Assembly (NCBI GenBank): GCA_025738555.1
Contig: JAOVFP010000008.1
Location: forward strand, 5,208,001 to 5,272,000
Length of the DNA: 64,000 nt
DNA from: Cyathus striatus
Taxonomy: Eukaryota; Basidiomycota; Agaricomycetes; Agaricales; Nidulariaceae
Direction: 5' to 3'
Part shown: positions 1 through 11,709 of the stretch, piece by piece
How the letters are laid out: each line of letters starts with the position of its first letter
How positions within the stretch are numbered: position 1 is the stretch's first letter
The notes under the pieces: generated by a model
Database searches by the model: none
What the model saw: the letters and a program-made list of their open reading frames with translations, nothing else
Told to the model about the DNA's origin: nothing
Program-made: the position numbers and the translations under genes

Positions 1-2956
1 CAGCAGGATGCTAAAACTCCAACTTAACCCACCAAAAAATCGATTCTTCGGAAAAAGCAGTGGGTTGCAACTTGTACAGACCGCGTTGGATTTGAGGGAC
101 GAGTATATTTCGGGGAAGACGAGAGTGGGTGGGGAGGATGGGAAAAGCGGTGATCCGTCTAGGCCGCCCTGGGGGGCGAAGAGGAGGGAGTTTTGGGAGG
201 TCCCTTCGGTATGTTGTGTTTCCCTTGCCTTTTGTGTTTTCTGACGATGTTTGCAGTGGGCAATGCCATCGCCGGAACACCCGCCTTCACAATACACCTT
301 CCCCCCACCAGACCTCATCATGTCTCTCATAGAAGCCTACTTTGCACATATCAACCCCTTTATCCCTCTTCTTCACCGCCCGACATTCCTTCGCCAGTTC
401 GCCGAGAAACAGCATATTCTAGACCAAGAATTCGGAGCGATAATGCTTCTCGTGTGCGCGTTGGGCGCAAGGTACTCGGACGACTCGAGGGTGTTTATTG
501 AGGGCTCGGAGAGTACGCTTAGTGCGGGGTGGAAGTGGTATAACCAAGTCAAGTTGCACAAGGACACACAGATTGAGAGAACGAGTTTGCATGAGTTGCA
601 GATGTATGCTGTGGGTCCCCTTTTGCTAACTAATTGCCTTTCGGCATACTGATGTTTAACAGCTCGCAGTACATTTTGCCCAGGGAACGGAGGTCCCGCA
701 TGGGATTTGGACTCAGATTGGTACCGGTCTCCGACGGGCGCAGGAAGTTGGCGCGCACAGGAGGAGGAAGAGCGCCGATGGGAAACCGAGTGCCGAGGAT
801 GAGCTGTGGAAGAGGGCATTTTGGGTTATTCTGTCTTTTGATAGATTGATTAGTACGTTTTCTGGGAGACCTTGTGGATTGCAGGAAGAAGAGCGAGTTT
901 TTTTCTCTGCAATTATTACACGTGCTAACACTACGTTCTAGTTTCGACCTTGACCTTCCTATCGAGTGCGACGACGAATATTGGGATCATGACTTCCAGC
1001 AGCCGGCCGGAAAGCCGTCTTCGATAGCGTTCTTCAATTGCTATCTCAGTTTGATGGATATTCTTGCTTATGCAACGAGGGTTATCGTAAGTTATTGCTT
1101 TCCTATATTCGCGGGTCTGCGCCGCGCTGGAGCAACTTGCTCCATGGCCTATTCTTTAGCTTTGAGTTATATGAACTAACGTTACATTCTACAGTATCCC
1201 ATACGACGGCCAAAAAACCTTTTCGGAAAAGCAATACATCGCACAGATCAACAAATCATCGCAGAGATGGATTCCGCAATGAACAACTGGATGGATTCAA
1301 TTCCTGAGCATCGTGAGTTGTGATCTACTACCCCCTTTATCACCCCTCATTTACACATTTTCTACCTACAGTGCGCTGGAATTCTAGCTGCACGAACGAT
1401 CTCATCTTAAAGCAATCCGCAGCCCTCTATGCAACGTACTATAATATCCAAATATTCATTCATAGGCCTTTTATCCCCTCCCCGCGGAACCCGCATCCCG
1501 TGAGCTTCCCCTCGCTGGCTATATGCACAAATGCTGCAAGATCATGCTGTCATGTATTGGAATCGTATAGCCGATTGGGCGCGTTGCCGTTGCCTCATTT
1601 ACAAGTACGTTTCATTCTTTACCTCGTTGCTGATTTACCACAGTACCGGGATGCGCATTCGTTGCTAACTGCGTTTGATGAATGTAGATTACGGCATTCC
1701 AATCTGCGGTGATACTGTTACTCAACATATGGGGCGGAAAAAAGTCGGGCATGGCGCCTAATCCGCGGCGAGAGATGGAGGATGTGCAGAAATGCATGAA
1801 AATGCTTAAGGATTCTGAGGAACGGTATGATTTCATAATTTTTTTAACTTTTTAAATGTTACGGGACTTATGCGCGTTTATTCCTTAGGTGGAGTTCCGC
1901 TGGCCGCTTCTGGTAGCTACTTCCACCACTTGCTTGTCTCGTAGCATAACTGATACATTATGTCACAGGGATATTTTGGCTGAATTGGCATTCGCAGGGG
2001 CTCTTGCGATACCAACGGGCCCCTCGTCGTCCAATGGACCTACAATTTCAAAACCAACCGGTGTGCCCGCGGAAGATCCGGATTCTGCATCTCCTGCTAC
2101 CACTGCTTCAATACCCACGCCCCCCTCTACGAGTCATGTTCCTTCTGAACTAAAAGAGACAGAGCCGGTCGGAAACCCCGCAATGTCGTTTAGCATGCCT
2201 CCACCGGAGGAAACGATGAATTTCTCATTGCCGATGTATGGCACTGAGCTGGGACGGCTGCCTATTTTTGGGCAGTTTTCATTTATCGATTCGATGAATA
2301 CTCCTGTTAATAACCAGGCTCATACAGCGAGTACTGGCTCCTCGGCGCCGGTAACGACCAACACATCGCTGGCATCTACAAGCCCTGCGATGAATGGTTT
2401 TACGTTCCCCACTCAGCCACCGCAAGGAATGTCCTTCAACGTCGCACCACGTAATCTCTTTACAGTCGCAGACGCCTACGTCAAAGATGCGCTGTTTAAT
2501 AATCAAATGTCTTCTAATGATAGGGGCATGTTTTACTCTGCTCAGGCTGCTCAGGCACCGCCGGTGGACTTGAGCTCCATATTTACGGCCGCTCCGGACT
2601 TTGGTGATTTGTCGCAGTTTTGCGCTACGCAGGCTATGAACACTGATGCTCCGGTACCTGCTGCTGCCAGAGCAAATGCGAACACAAGTGGGAGTGGAAG
2701 TATGCCTCATGGTTCTGGAATTGTGGGTGTAAGCGATAGTATCTGGCCTACGGGCGGTGCTGAGCCTGTTTATACCGAGTCAGTTCTTCCCCCTTCTTGT
2801 TGTTTTGATATGTTGGTTGACGGAGAGTCCTTCAGCTTGGTAGACTTTGACGGCTTTATGGGTCTACTTGGTACGCCTGAGGAGCGGGCTGCTGCTGGCA
2901 TTACTGGGTTTTATGATAATCGCCCGAGGGGAGGCCATTATGATGGTTTCGCTTGA
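1..2956 (+). CDS. TF1: Zn2Cys6-family transcription factor, fungal_trans (middle homology) part, 5' truncated by window edge
   Basis: This is the C-terminal two thirds of a regulator paralogous to the four complete TFs in the window; the zinc cluster would lie upstream. Exons read as 1-208, 257-610, 663-892, 942-1086, 1195-1312, 1372-1604, 1688-1824, 1889-1912 and 1969-2956, with the first full codon at base 2. Family landmarks are HINPFIPLLHRPTF, SAGWKWYNQV, ELWKRAFW, HRPFIPSP and ELAFAG, i.e. the fungal_trans (PF04082) middle region thought to modulate activation. The last exon encodes a long disordered Ser/Thr/Pro-rich tail of about 300 residues with YGTELGRLPIFGQF, a motif shared by all copies. 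Relative to TF2-TF5 it is more GC-rich, lacks one intron (663-892 is one exon where the others have two) and uses a GC donor at 893. It is the most divergent member. Product class is secure; target genes are unknown. Confidence 0.88.
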
Positions 2957-3344
2957 TCGTGGATGGGGAAGAAATATGGATTGTACATTAATTCGCTGAC
3001 TGGCATATACCCAATTGTATCATGGATTGCTTTCGAAGAAAAGGAGTAAGTATTGTGGACTGTACATACATTACGCACTTATATAAGTATATAGAACGTT
3101 GTGCTGTATCTTGCTGTCCACATCTAGTATTAGGAACTTTATTCACGTTTTATGTACTGCACTGCTATAAAACTGCTAAACTATAGGTTTTACCTCCGTC
3201 TTTGAGGTTCTTAGCCCCCAGGATTAGCTGAGATAATTGTTGTAACTCAGCAATATGCGCATATTAGTGAACAAAATGCATTACATCTAGCGTTACATAC
3301 ATCTGGGGTTTAGAAAAAAAGAAAGTGTGGTCTAAGTTACATGC
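2957..3344. other. Intergenic, convergent 3' regions of TF1 and the 2-hydroxyacid dehydrogenase
   Basis: The stretch is AT-rich and lies between two convergent stop codons. I see no ORF, repeat or RNA gene; it presumably holds the two 3' UTRs and polyadenylation sites. Confidence 0.6.
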
Positions 3345-4563
3345 TCAGTGCTCTACAATGTGGGGGCAGTGGCCGTTCTGCTCCATAGTAAGGAGGTTCC
3401 GTATCGTGGTGCCGGCGATGTTCCCAAGGGCCTCCTTGGTTAGGAATGCTTGGTGACCGCTGAACATAAGAGGTTAGGCGTTGCTGTATATGTTAATGAA
3501 GAGAAGGGCGCACGTCATGACAACATTGTAGAACGTGAGCAGGCGAGCAAAAGTATCGTCGTGGATGACCTTTGAGCTGGAGTCAGCGAAGAAGTAGGTG
3601 TGTTCGCGCTCGACTACATCCAGACCGACAGCTGCGACATGTCCAGCCTTGAGCGATCTTTGTGAAGAGTCAATTAACAACCAAGGCATAAGACAGTCAC
3701 ATCAACATACCGAACGAGAGCGTAAGTGTCAATTAGTGCTCCTCTACTGGTATTGATCAACACAACGCCTTTCTTCATCTTTGCTAAGGAGTCGTCGTTG
3801 ATCAAGTACTCTGTGCTTGGCATAAGGGGACAATGCAAGCTGATTATATCTGATACCTTGAATAGTTCATCCAAGTGGTTGACATAAGACATCCCATGAT
3901 CTTTCGCCATAGAAGAAGGATAAGGGTCATAAGCGATAACCTTGCAATTGAATCCATTCGCTAGAATCCTCCCTGTCAGCAGACCAATCTTTCCGGTACC
4001 TATGATGCCCACTGTCTTTCCAGAGAGATTAAACCCGAGAAGACCATCGAGCAGAAAATTTCCCTCGCGAACACGATTGTACGCTTTGTGGTACTTTCGA
4101 ACCACAGTGAGAAGCATGCCAACTGTGAATTCTGCGACGGCTTCGGGGGAGTAGGCAGGCACTCGGGCAACTTTTATACCGAGCTCCTTTGCCTTCTGAA
4201 GGTCAACATTATTGTATCCTGCGCAGCGTAGCACCACGTATTTCTACGCCGCAGAATGAAAGTGAGAATAGAGTGGTAAATAAGGCCAGCGACATACAAC
4301 ACCATATTCATACAGCTCTTCTAGCACTTCCGCGTCGCAGATGTCATTTACAAAAAGGCATACCGCCTCGTGGCCTGTTGCTAGCATTGCAGTGCTTTTC
4401 TCAAGAAGGGGTTCGAAAAACGCGAACTCTATATCACTGCCCTCTGGAATTGCTCCGTTAAGGGACTTGATATCATACTAAACTCTAGATCCGTCAGTTT
4501 CGCAGCGATGGAAAGGAACCCCCAAAGTCGCACCTGTCTGGTTCCAAACACAGCGACCTTCAT
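3345..4563 (-). CDS. D-lactate-dehydrogenase-type NAD-dependent 2-hydroxyacid dehydrogenase
   Basis: Five exons on the minus strand (4534-4563, 4298-4477, 3711-4243, 3514-3657, 3345-3459) give 333 residues, the usual length of the D-LDH/LdhA branch. The start MKVAVFGTRQYD matches the conserved N-terminus of that branch. The Rossmann motif is VGIIGTGKIG, and the three catalytic residues are visible: Arg in NTSRGALID, Glu in GLDVVERE and His in TGHQAFLTKEAL. The His sits in the last exon, reached by a 54-base intron that removes an apparent stop. The family reduces pyruvate or related 2-keto acids to D-2-hydroxy acids with NADH in the cytosol. The gene is convergent with TF1 and divergent from the BTB gene. 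No defects are seen. The exact substrate cannot be read from sequence. Confidence 0.9.
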
Positions 4564-5099
4564 GTTATGATATAGCGTTATTCGTAGTGATAGCTAGTAG
4601 GGTGCTCTAACAACAGATAGACGCAGACAACTGTTCTTTATAGGATGACAGTTGACTTGGCAAAGCACGCGTTAGGAAATAATGTGAAGACGCTCTCCCT
4701 GTGATTGGTGAAGAAGTTTGCGATCCATTTGAGATGAGTTGTTACCCCACTGCAGGTCGAGACACAGTGCACTGGGAGGGGATCGGTAGTAGCGACGTCG
4801 GTGGGGACTTTAGATTGAATTGAGGGTCCACCCGTCTCTTCACCCTAGATGTGTCACTTCATACTCTAAAAGGTGGTTCTCAGTAAAGCAAAAGAACGAT
4901 GAGCAGAACTTCGAATTTAAAAGTAGCAATGGAATAGAGACGAGGATGAAATATTTGGAAGGTCAAGTTTGGGTCAAGTATAGGCGAACGATGGTTGGTG
5001 GAGGTTCGAAGTGCGGGTGGGGCGGTCCGGCAATCACCTCACACCTGAGGAAGGCTGAAGCCGTGTGTTTCTACCTGTTGCTAAAGCTAGGCTCTTCAG
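4564..5099. promoter_or_regulatory. Divergent intergenic region (hydroxyacid dehydrogenase / BTB gene)
   Basis: This 536-base gap lies between two head-to-head start codons and should contain both promoters. I can name no specific site. Short ORFs here have no homology I recognise. Confidence 0.5.
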
Positions 5100-6629
5100 A
5101 TGGCCAGCTATTTTCTTCAGTCTGCTCTACCACACATAACTCCGTCTACTTCACAGCAGTCTCTTTCTCCGGCTGCAAATAGATCATCTAACAAACGTAG
5201 TCGTAGCGAATCTCCATCTGACGAACAAAATAGGCCCCCCGGGAAAATGCAGACACTTTCCATTAAGGATATCGAAGGTGGAGATGATGAGATGCAAGGA
5301 GATTCTGGAAACAATGAACAAAGACCCTACAAGAGGGATAGAACGTATTACTTTGACGATGGTAGCTGCGTGTTCTTAGTTGAGGATACACTGTTCAACG
5401 TGAGTTACCTTCTTTCTAGATGTAGATTTACTGACGGTGTTTGTGCATCAATATCAGGTTCATCGCTCGATGTTGAGCAGAGATGGATCTAGTTTTAGCA
5501 CAATGTTCACTCTTCCCCAGGGATCTCGGGAATCTGAAGGTAAATCTGACGCAAATCCCATCATACTTACAGGGGACACTCCCGAAGAATTCCGCCATTT
5601 TCTGTGGGCCCTCTATGCACTGTGCGTCTATTCTAGTACTATAATATGCTTGCCAACACACTTGCTTACAGGCCGCCGGAGTTGCGTATTGTGACCACCC
5701 CGAATGCAAACTTGCCACACCTGATCGATATTGCGCGCATTTCGAATAAGTACTCATTCAAGTCCCTCGAAACCTGGGCACTCGATGCAATACAGGAGTA
5801 TGTCAATAGAAAACCCTGCCCCCTTCTTATTCCTCTTCCTTCAACTATAGCAATGACATCTCCTACGCCTCGCACTCTGACCCCAATCACGGATTACGAC
5901 CCATCAGAGCAATTGACACGCCTGATCCGTCTTGCTCAGCTCTGCCACCACGACAGCTTAATGACTACGGTTATATCATTACTGAGGCGGCTCATGCCGT
6001 CCTCATTACAATATGCCTATCTTGCTATGACTCTCGCAGATGAGTTAGACCTAAGAGCACTACGCGGCGCGGCGTATTTGGAAGTTATGGAGCGTGCAAC
6101 AGTAGTAAGCAAATCCTCAGTCGACGCTTTTATTCAAACACCTCTAGCTCCGATCGCAACTTTAAACGGTGGGAATGCTGCACCAGCAGCTGTCGGGGCA
6201 TCAAGTTCCCCTGCTCCACCTTTCATACCCCCTGCAGAGGAGCCTGCTCCAATGCCTCCCCTCTCTTCTGCACAGCAACTCCGTGTCCTGTCAGGCTATT
6301 ACCGTCTTACGAGGACCTGGGAGTCGTTCCGCCAAACTCCTCCACATTTCGATCATGCCCCATCATGTGGTGCTACTTGGCACCAACATGGATGTACCCA
6401 GTCCTGGCTCGAGTTTTGGCGAGAGAAAACCCGGAGTGAACCTGTCCTTTCTATGGGTCCCGCGGATGTACTCGGTCGCTTGAAGCAAGTGCAGAAAGAC
6501 TATGATAAGTTTGGTAGTGCAACTTACATGCACCATGATTGCAGGGTGGCTGCGCGCAGAAGTATTGCTGATCTTGTGAGACGTGTAGAGGATGGCCTTC
6601 CAGAGTTTTTTGAGCTTGGGGGAGAATGA
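5100..6629 (+). CDS. BTB/POZ domain protein, Agaricomycete type
   Basis: Three exons (5100-5399, 5458-5621, 5672-6629) give 473 residues. After a charged, low-complexity N-terminus rich in Arg/Ser (residues 1-75), the BTB fold runs roughly over residues 78-160. It includes FLVEDTLFNVHRSML, a pattern found in the very large BTB family of Agaricomycetes, then FRHFLWALYALPPEL. A helical BACK-like stretch with SNKYSFKSLETWALDAI follows, and a Pro/Ala-rich linker near residues 330-365. The C-terminal part has several Cys/His residues (CGATWHQHGC, YMHHDC). BTB proteins mediate dimerisation or recruit cullin-3; which applies here is not visible. ATG 5100 was chosen as the first in-frame Met of the exon with coding character; an internal Met at residue 50 is an alternative. 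Diverges from the dehydrogenase gene. Confidence 0.85.
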
Positions 6630-7220
6630 TTAAGTGAGGTAAGTGTGAATGATTGACTTCAGTCTTCATGTCCCTGTTCAGTCTCAGGAACACTGCGATA
6701 CTTACGACAGCCTAATGCACTCAGAGCAGCTTTTGTGATATATCCAGCTGTATGTATCCCGATGAATGTATACATCAATAGATCACTTTTCTCAGCGGAT
6801 TAATTTCGCGAAGAGCTAATTGTACTTAACTCGAAACGGTCTCACAAGGGGATCAACCAGAGATCAGCGCTCAGCGATCATCACTTCCAATCACTTACAA
6901 CACATTTCAGGCAAAGTTCTGCAAGATTTGTCACACGTATGATAGCGTATGATTAATCATACAGAAGCCGACTACGTTATGCGTTAAAAGTCAACCCCAT
7001 TAGGAGTTCTCTCTGAGAGAGAAGGTTGCCGTCGGCTCTCCCATGCCAAACTTGTCTTGTCGTTCCTATTCCTATCCTCACGTTCATATTACTTAGAACT
7101 GCCTCGAGATATCTGGAGGCACAAGTTTCTCGACATCTGGTCTATATAACCCCTGAACCTTCATATCTGGCTACTTACCACCATATCTCTGCACTACTTA
7201 TCTACTACTGAAGTATCGAC
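6630..7220. promoter_or_regulatory. Intergenic region upstream of TF2
   Basis: These 591 bases between the BTB stop and the TF2 ATG hold no ORF of note. The last 250 bases, pyrimidine-rich in places, presumably carry the TF2 promoter and 5' UTR. Confidence 0.5.
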
Positions 7221-10200
7221 ATGCCAGCTGACAGGATTGTGGGATCCAGTCCACCCCAAAACATGGATGATCCTCTTTCAGCTCGTTTAAAGGCTGGTAG
7301 GAAGAGACGGACACCAGGGGCTTGTGATTATTGCAAGAAGAAGAAAGGTGCGTGGTATTACCGATATCCGGCATTTATATTCATATTGCGTTTTTCAGTA
7401 CGATGTAAGGCACTCTGAACCGTTTAGGAAATATTACTGACTGTATACAGGCGATAGCTCAGAGATGCCCGGGAATAGGTGTTCCAATTGTATAGCAGTT
7501 GGCTGTGAGTGTACCCATGATGAAGTTCTGAAGGTGATTATGCTCGAGTTTTTTTGCAACGAATTTCTAACCTGTATCGCAGACTCTCAGAAACATGCGA
7601 GAGTATGTGGGCAAATCCGCGCACCAATACCATTCTAATACCTTGGTAGATATGTGGAAGTCTTGGAGAGTCGCTTAAAGAAGATGGACCAGCTATTGAA
7701 CAAGGTACTAAGCACTATCTTTATGTCAGGAGTGAATCGCTGTTGACAGTATCTATGAGGCTATGCCCGGCATCGATATGACCAGTGTGTGGATGGAAGG
7801 CACTACAGATGAGGCCAAGAAGGACGATCCACCGGTTGCACGCAATGACGATGAGTTAGACAATCTTAGCACCAAGCTTATAAACCTACGATTGAATCCC
7901 GAACAAAACTATTTCTTGGGGAAGTCCAGTGGCCACCAACTTGTTCAAACAGCACTAGAAGTCAAAGATGAATATATCCAGGGCTTACAGGAGAAAGATT
8001 TGTGGACTTGCAAACGGCATGACTTCTGGGAGATACCTTCGGTACATACTACAGTATGTCATCATGCAAAAGACTTTCTTAACACCGCTTTTAGTGGATG
8101 GTGCCACACCCAGAGGCTGAAGAGGAGCCACCCCTGTACATCTATCCAGAGAATGATCTGCTGATATCTCTGGTTGACACCTACTTCACGAATATTCATC
8201 CGTTTCTTCCTCTTCTCCATCGTCCTACATTCGAGCAATCCCTTAACAACAAGGAACATTTTTTAGATCATATGTTTGGAGGGACCGTTATGCTTGTATG
8301 TGCTTTAGCATCGCGGTTTTCAAATGATCCGCGGGTATTTGTTGAAGGATCTGGTGCAACAACATCTGCTGGCTGGAAGTGGTATAGTCAAGTGAACGTC
8401 CTGCGAAAATCACTGTTTAAGCGTACTTCACTATATGAATTGCAGATGTATGCAGTAAGAGTATTTCATTGCTGTGATTCTTGTGATTTGTCTTACAGTA
8501 GTCTGTCGGTAGCTTTCTGTGGTCTATGCCCACTCATCTCAAATTCCCGACGGGGTATGGGCCCAGGTGGGCTTGGGACTTCGGTTGGCTCAAGAGGTTG
8601 GCGCTCATAGAAGACGTAAAACTCCAGGTGGGCGCCCGAATGCAGAAAACGAGCTATGGAAGCGGGCGTTCTGGTAAAATTTCCCATGTTATCTCCGCAA
8701 ATTAATAACTCATGAGCGTTGTGCTGCGCAAAAGGGTACTGATTTGTCTGGATCGCGTCACAAGTTCATATTCAGGGCGTCCTTCCGGTATTCAAGAAGA
8801 AGAGCAAGTTTTGATAATGCACAAGCTGATTTAGGTTTTTACTGACTTCTTTTACCAGCTTCGACTTGGATCTTCCCGTGGACTGCGATGATGAATATTG
8901 GGATCAAGGATTCATTCAGCCTCTCGGGAAACCTTCAACGATGTCTTTCTTTATATACTACATTAAATTGACGGATATTTTGGCATATGCTATGCGCGTA
9001 ATAGTACGTCGTTCCGTTCTGTCACCATTTTCGCTGAAGTCTGATCTTGGCTGGTTAATTTTATACCAGTACCCTATCCGGAGACCAAAAAACTTACTTG
9101 GTAAAGCTGTACATCTTTCGGAGAAAGATATAATTGCGGAACTCGATTCGGCTATGAATGGTTGGATGGATTCAATTCCTACTCATCGTAAGTTTTATGA
9201 TCCAACAGTTTTGTCTTTAGCAAACCAACAATTATTTTATCGTCTCATGAAGTACGGTGGAACCTTAATTGCAAAGATCAGCTGCTTTTGAAGCAATCTG
9301 CTGGTTTGCATGCCGTGTACTACGATTTACAGATATTCATACATCGACCGTTTATTCCTTCTCCGGCGCGTAATCCCCAGCCGGGTGCATTTCCATCACT
9401 GGCTATTTGCGCAAACGCTGCAAGGCTATGTTGCCATGTTCTTGATTCCTACAATAAGACAAATACGTTACTTCTTCCACAGTTTCAGGTAAGCTTTTTT
9501 TATAGCATTTTTCAGTCAAAACATGATATATAGTTCAATTGTTTTGTTTTTAAAGGCTACAGCAGCACATTCTGCCATAATTCTTCTATTGAATATTTGG
9601 AGTGGGAAAAAATCAGAGCTTGCTCCGAATCCCAAGCGTGACATGGAAGAGGTTCAAAAATGTATGAAATTGTTGAGGGCCGCAGAACAACGGTACGTCA
9701 TTCCAATCTGTAGGCAGTAGAGCTTTTAACAGGTGCTAATGAACTACTTAGATGGTGTTCGGCTGGAAGATATTTGTAAGATCCGTATACCTTCTCTGAG
9801 CTTTTGTCGCATACTAATTGACTTCATAACAAGCGATGTCATAACTGAACTGGCATTTGCAGGAGAGCTCCCCATTCAGACGAACTCACCAAGCGCAGGC
9901 ACCGATTATAGAAGCGATTCGGATTTTTCCCCTAACTCTTCGGCACAGTATCCAGCGACTTCTGTCAACACTCCGGAATCCACCACCTCAACAACATATG
10001 ACGGATCAGTAAATATTCTACCCACTCGGTCATCATTACAGACACAAGAACAAGTGATAAATTATTCATTGCCGGTGTATAGCACAGAACTTGGAAGTCT
10101 ACCTGTATATGGCCAATTTAACTTCGGGGATATGGATCCTATGCAGAACCTCAACCAAAACATTTTCCCTGTCGCTCAAGCTGCTACTGAGAAAAATCAC

Positions 10201-10575
10201 ACTCCAGATGTCGGCCAATATTTTGCCACGGACGGCCCTATGGACTTCGTAGATAACGGATCTCAAAATTTATTTGCAGCGGCAGACTTCTTCGTCAAAA
10301 ATGCATTATATAGTGGACAAACCTATAATGATGCCATGTTAACGACATTATTCCCACAACATCACACCACCAATAATGTCACTGAAGCTACTAATGTGGT
10401 GGATTTCGAGGAACTTTCTCCATTTTACAGACCGACAAACACAAACACCGTCGGTACAGAGGAAACACCGACATCGATTGCATCGTCTATTTTTGCGGCA
10501 TACGACACCAATTGGGATCAGTGGAAGCTAAAATCAGAATTTAATATCAACTACGGTTCTCGGAACTTCTTCTGA
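7221..10575 (+). CDS. TF2: Zn(II)2Cys6 transcription factor with fungal_trans domain
   Basis: Fifteen exons give 854 residues: 7221-7347, 7399-7404, 7451-7533, 7583-7602, 7650-7704, 7760-8041, 8095-8454, 8513-8673, 8735-8803, 8859-9003, 9070-9187, 9253-9488, 9556-9692, 9752-9775, 9834-10575. The zinc cluster has Cys 35, 38, 45, 55, 58 and 65 (GACDYCKKKK, then GNRCSNC). Cys45 is split between the 6-nt microexon and exon 3. A short coiled-coil linker follows (residues 73-97, REYVEVLESRLKKMDQLL), then the fungal_trans region (about 195-600) with HPFLPLLHRPTF, SAGWKWYSQV and ELWKRAFW, and a disordered Ser/Thr/Asn-rich tail. This layout matches basidiomycete regulators often annotated XlnR-like or PriB-like, which bind CGG-type sites; targets are unknown. 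The intron at 8804 starts with GC. The last codons are the breakpoint of the downstream duplication. Confidence 0.9.
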
Positions 10576-11127
10576 GAATTCGTTCTGCTGCATATAACTT
10601 TCTGTAACATTGTTTGCATTTTACATATATTTATTTTTGATAACCAAGTGTTGCTCCTGCTGTCATACCTATCTCATTAAAGTACACTCTATAGTTTACC
10701 GTGGAAAGTTCAATTACAGAGATCTACTTCAAACAGCCAGTAGCTTGCTTATGGAACTATCAGTTTGAAAGAAATAGGTTATCATGAAGCCTCCCATTCG
10801 AGTACACGTAATCCAATCTTTTCCCCTTAGCTACATGATGCTCCGGTAATGTTCTTACAGGTTTAACCCTTTTTTTTTTAGGAATACTTTCACGCTTCCA
10901 TGATTGTTAATGAAAGGAGTAGTGGGGATGTTTCGCACTCCCATTCTTGGAACAGCAATGAATCAACGTATATATTACTCGGTCATAATTCCTTTGCCGT
11001 GATGGCTAGGTGCCAGGTAGACTGAAACGAACAAAAGCAGTAAAAAAATCACCTCCTATGGACCTAATTATATTGTGATCACCAACGACACGATTGTTAT
11101 TTCCTGTTCACGCGTTTCTTTTTCTTC

Positions 11128-11709
11128 CTAGTTCACAGACGGAATCCCAATGAGCTCTCCCGTCCGACAGCAGAAAATGGCAATACCTCCAATGAGAACG
11201 TCCGTACCGTCTTTTTGCACTTCCCGGACAATTCTCACAGGACAATGCTCAACGATCAAAAAGGTTTCCTCTGACTTTGCCTCTTTTAATAAATATAGAA
11301 TAGCGTCACATTGAGGTTTTCTGATTTTCAGCCATTCTTCTCCATGCAGTACAGCACCAATTAGGCTAACTATATGCAAGACACTGAATAAACTACCTTG
11401 GTAATAAAGATATGGAGGCCATTCTAGCCATGGATGAACACTGAACACGGTCATCATTTAAGATGGAAGGAGAATAAGGTCTGACTGTCTTGGTGGTGTC
11501 AGGATGATATTAGGGTAATTTTTGAGTCGTAGAAAATATTCTCCCGGGGTCGTTGGATGTAATTCCAGTGGATAAAATTGGACATGTATATATTTGTGCC
11601 GTTGGTTAATGCGTTCATAAATTTCAGCGGTATTTTTGAAAGATATTTTATGACTTAATGACGAGTTGGCCGCTTGTAGCATTTGTGTACACATGAGCAG
11701 TGTTTTCAT
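11128..11709 (-). pseudogene. Unrecognised ORF interrupted by one in-frame stop (TAA followed by ATG ATG)
   Basis: Two ORFs of 83 and 109 codons lie on the minus strand in the same frame, separated only by TAA at 11458-11460; the second starts immediately with ATG ATG. Read together they make about 193 residues with protein-like composition (RKPQCDAILYLLKEA, FLIVEHCPVRIVREVQ). I recognise no domain. A degraded copy lies in unit B with the same TAA-ATG junction but further breaks. It could be a decayed gene, or a real gene whose intron I failed to see. Start uncertain. Confidence 0.4.

Noticed and set aside
7741..7762. First AG (after TTGACAG) as acceptor for TF2 exon 6
   Set aside because: It would put an immediate TGA in frame. 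The next AG at 7758-7759 gives AMPGID, matching the other paralogues.
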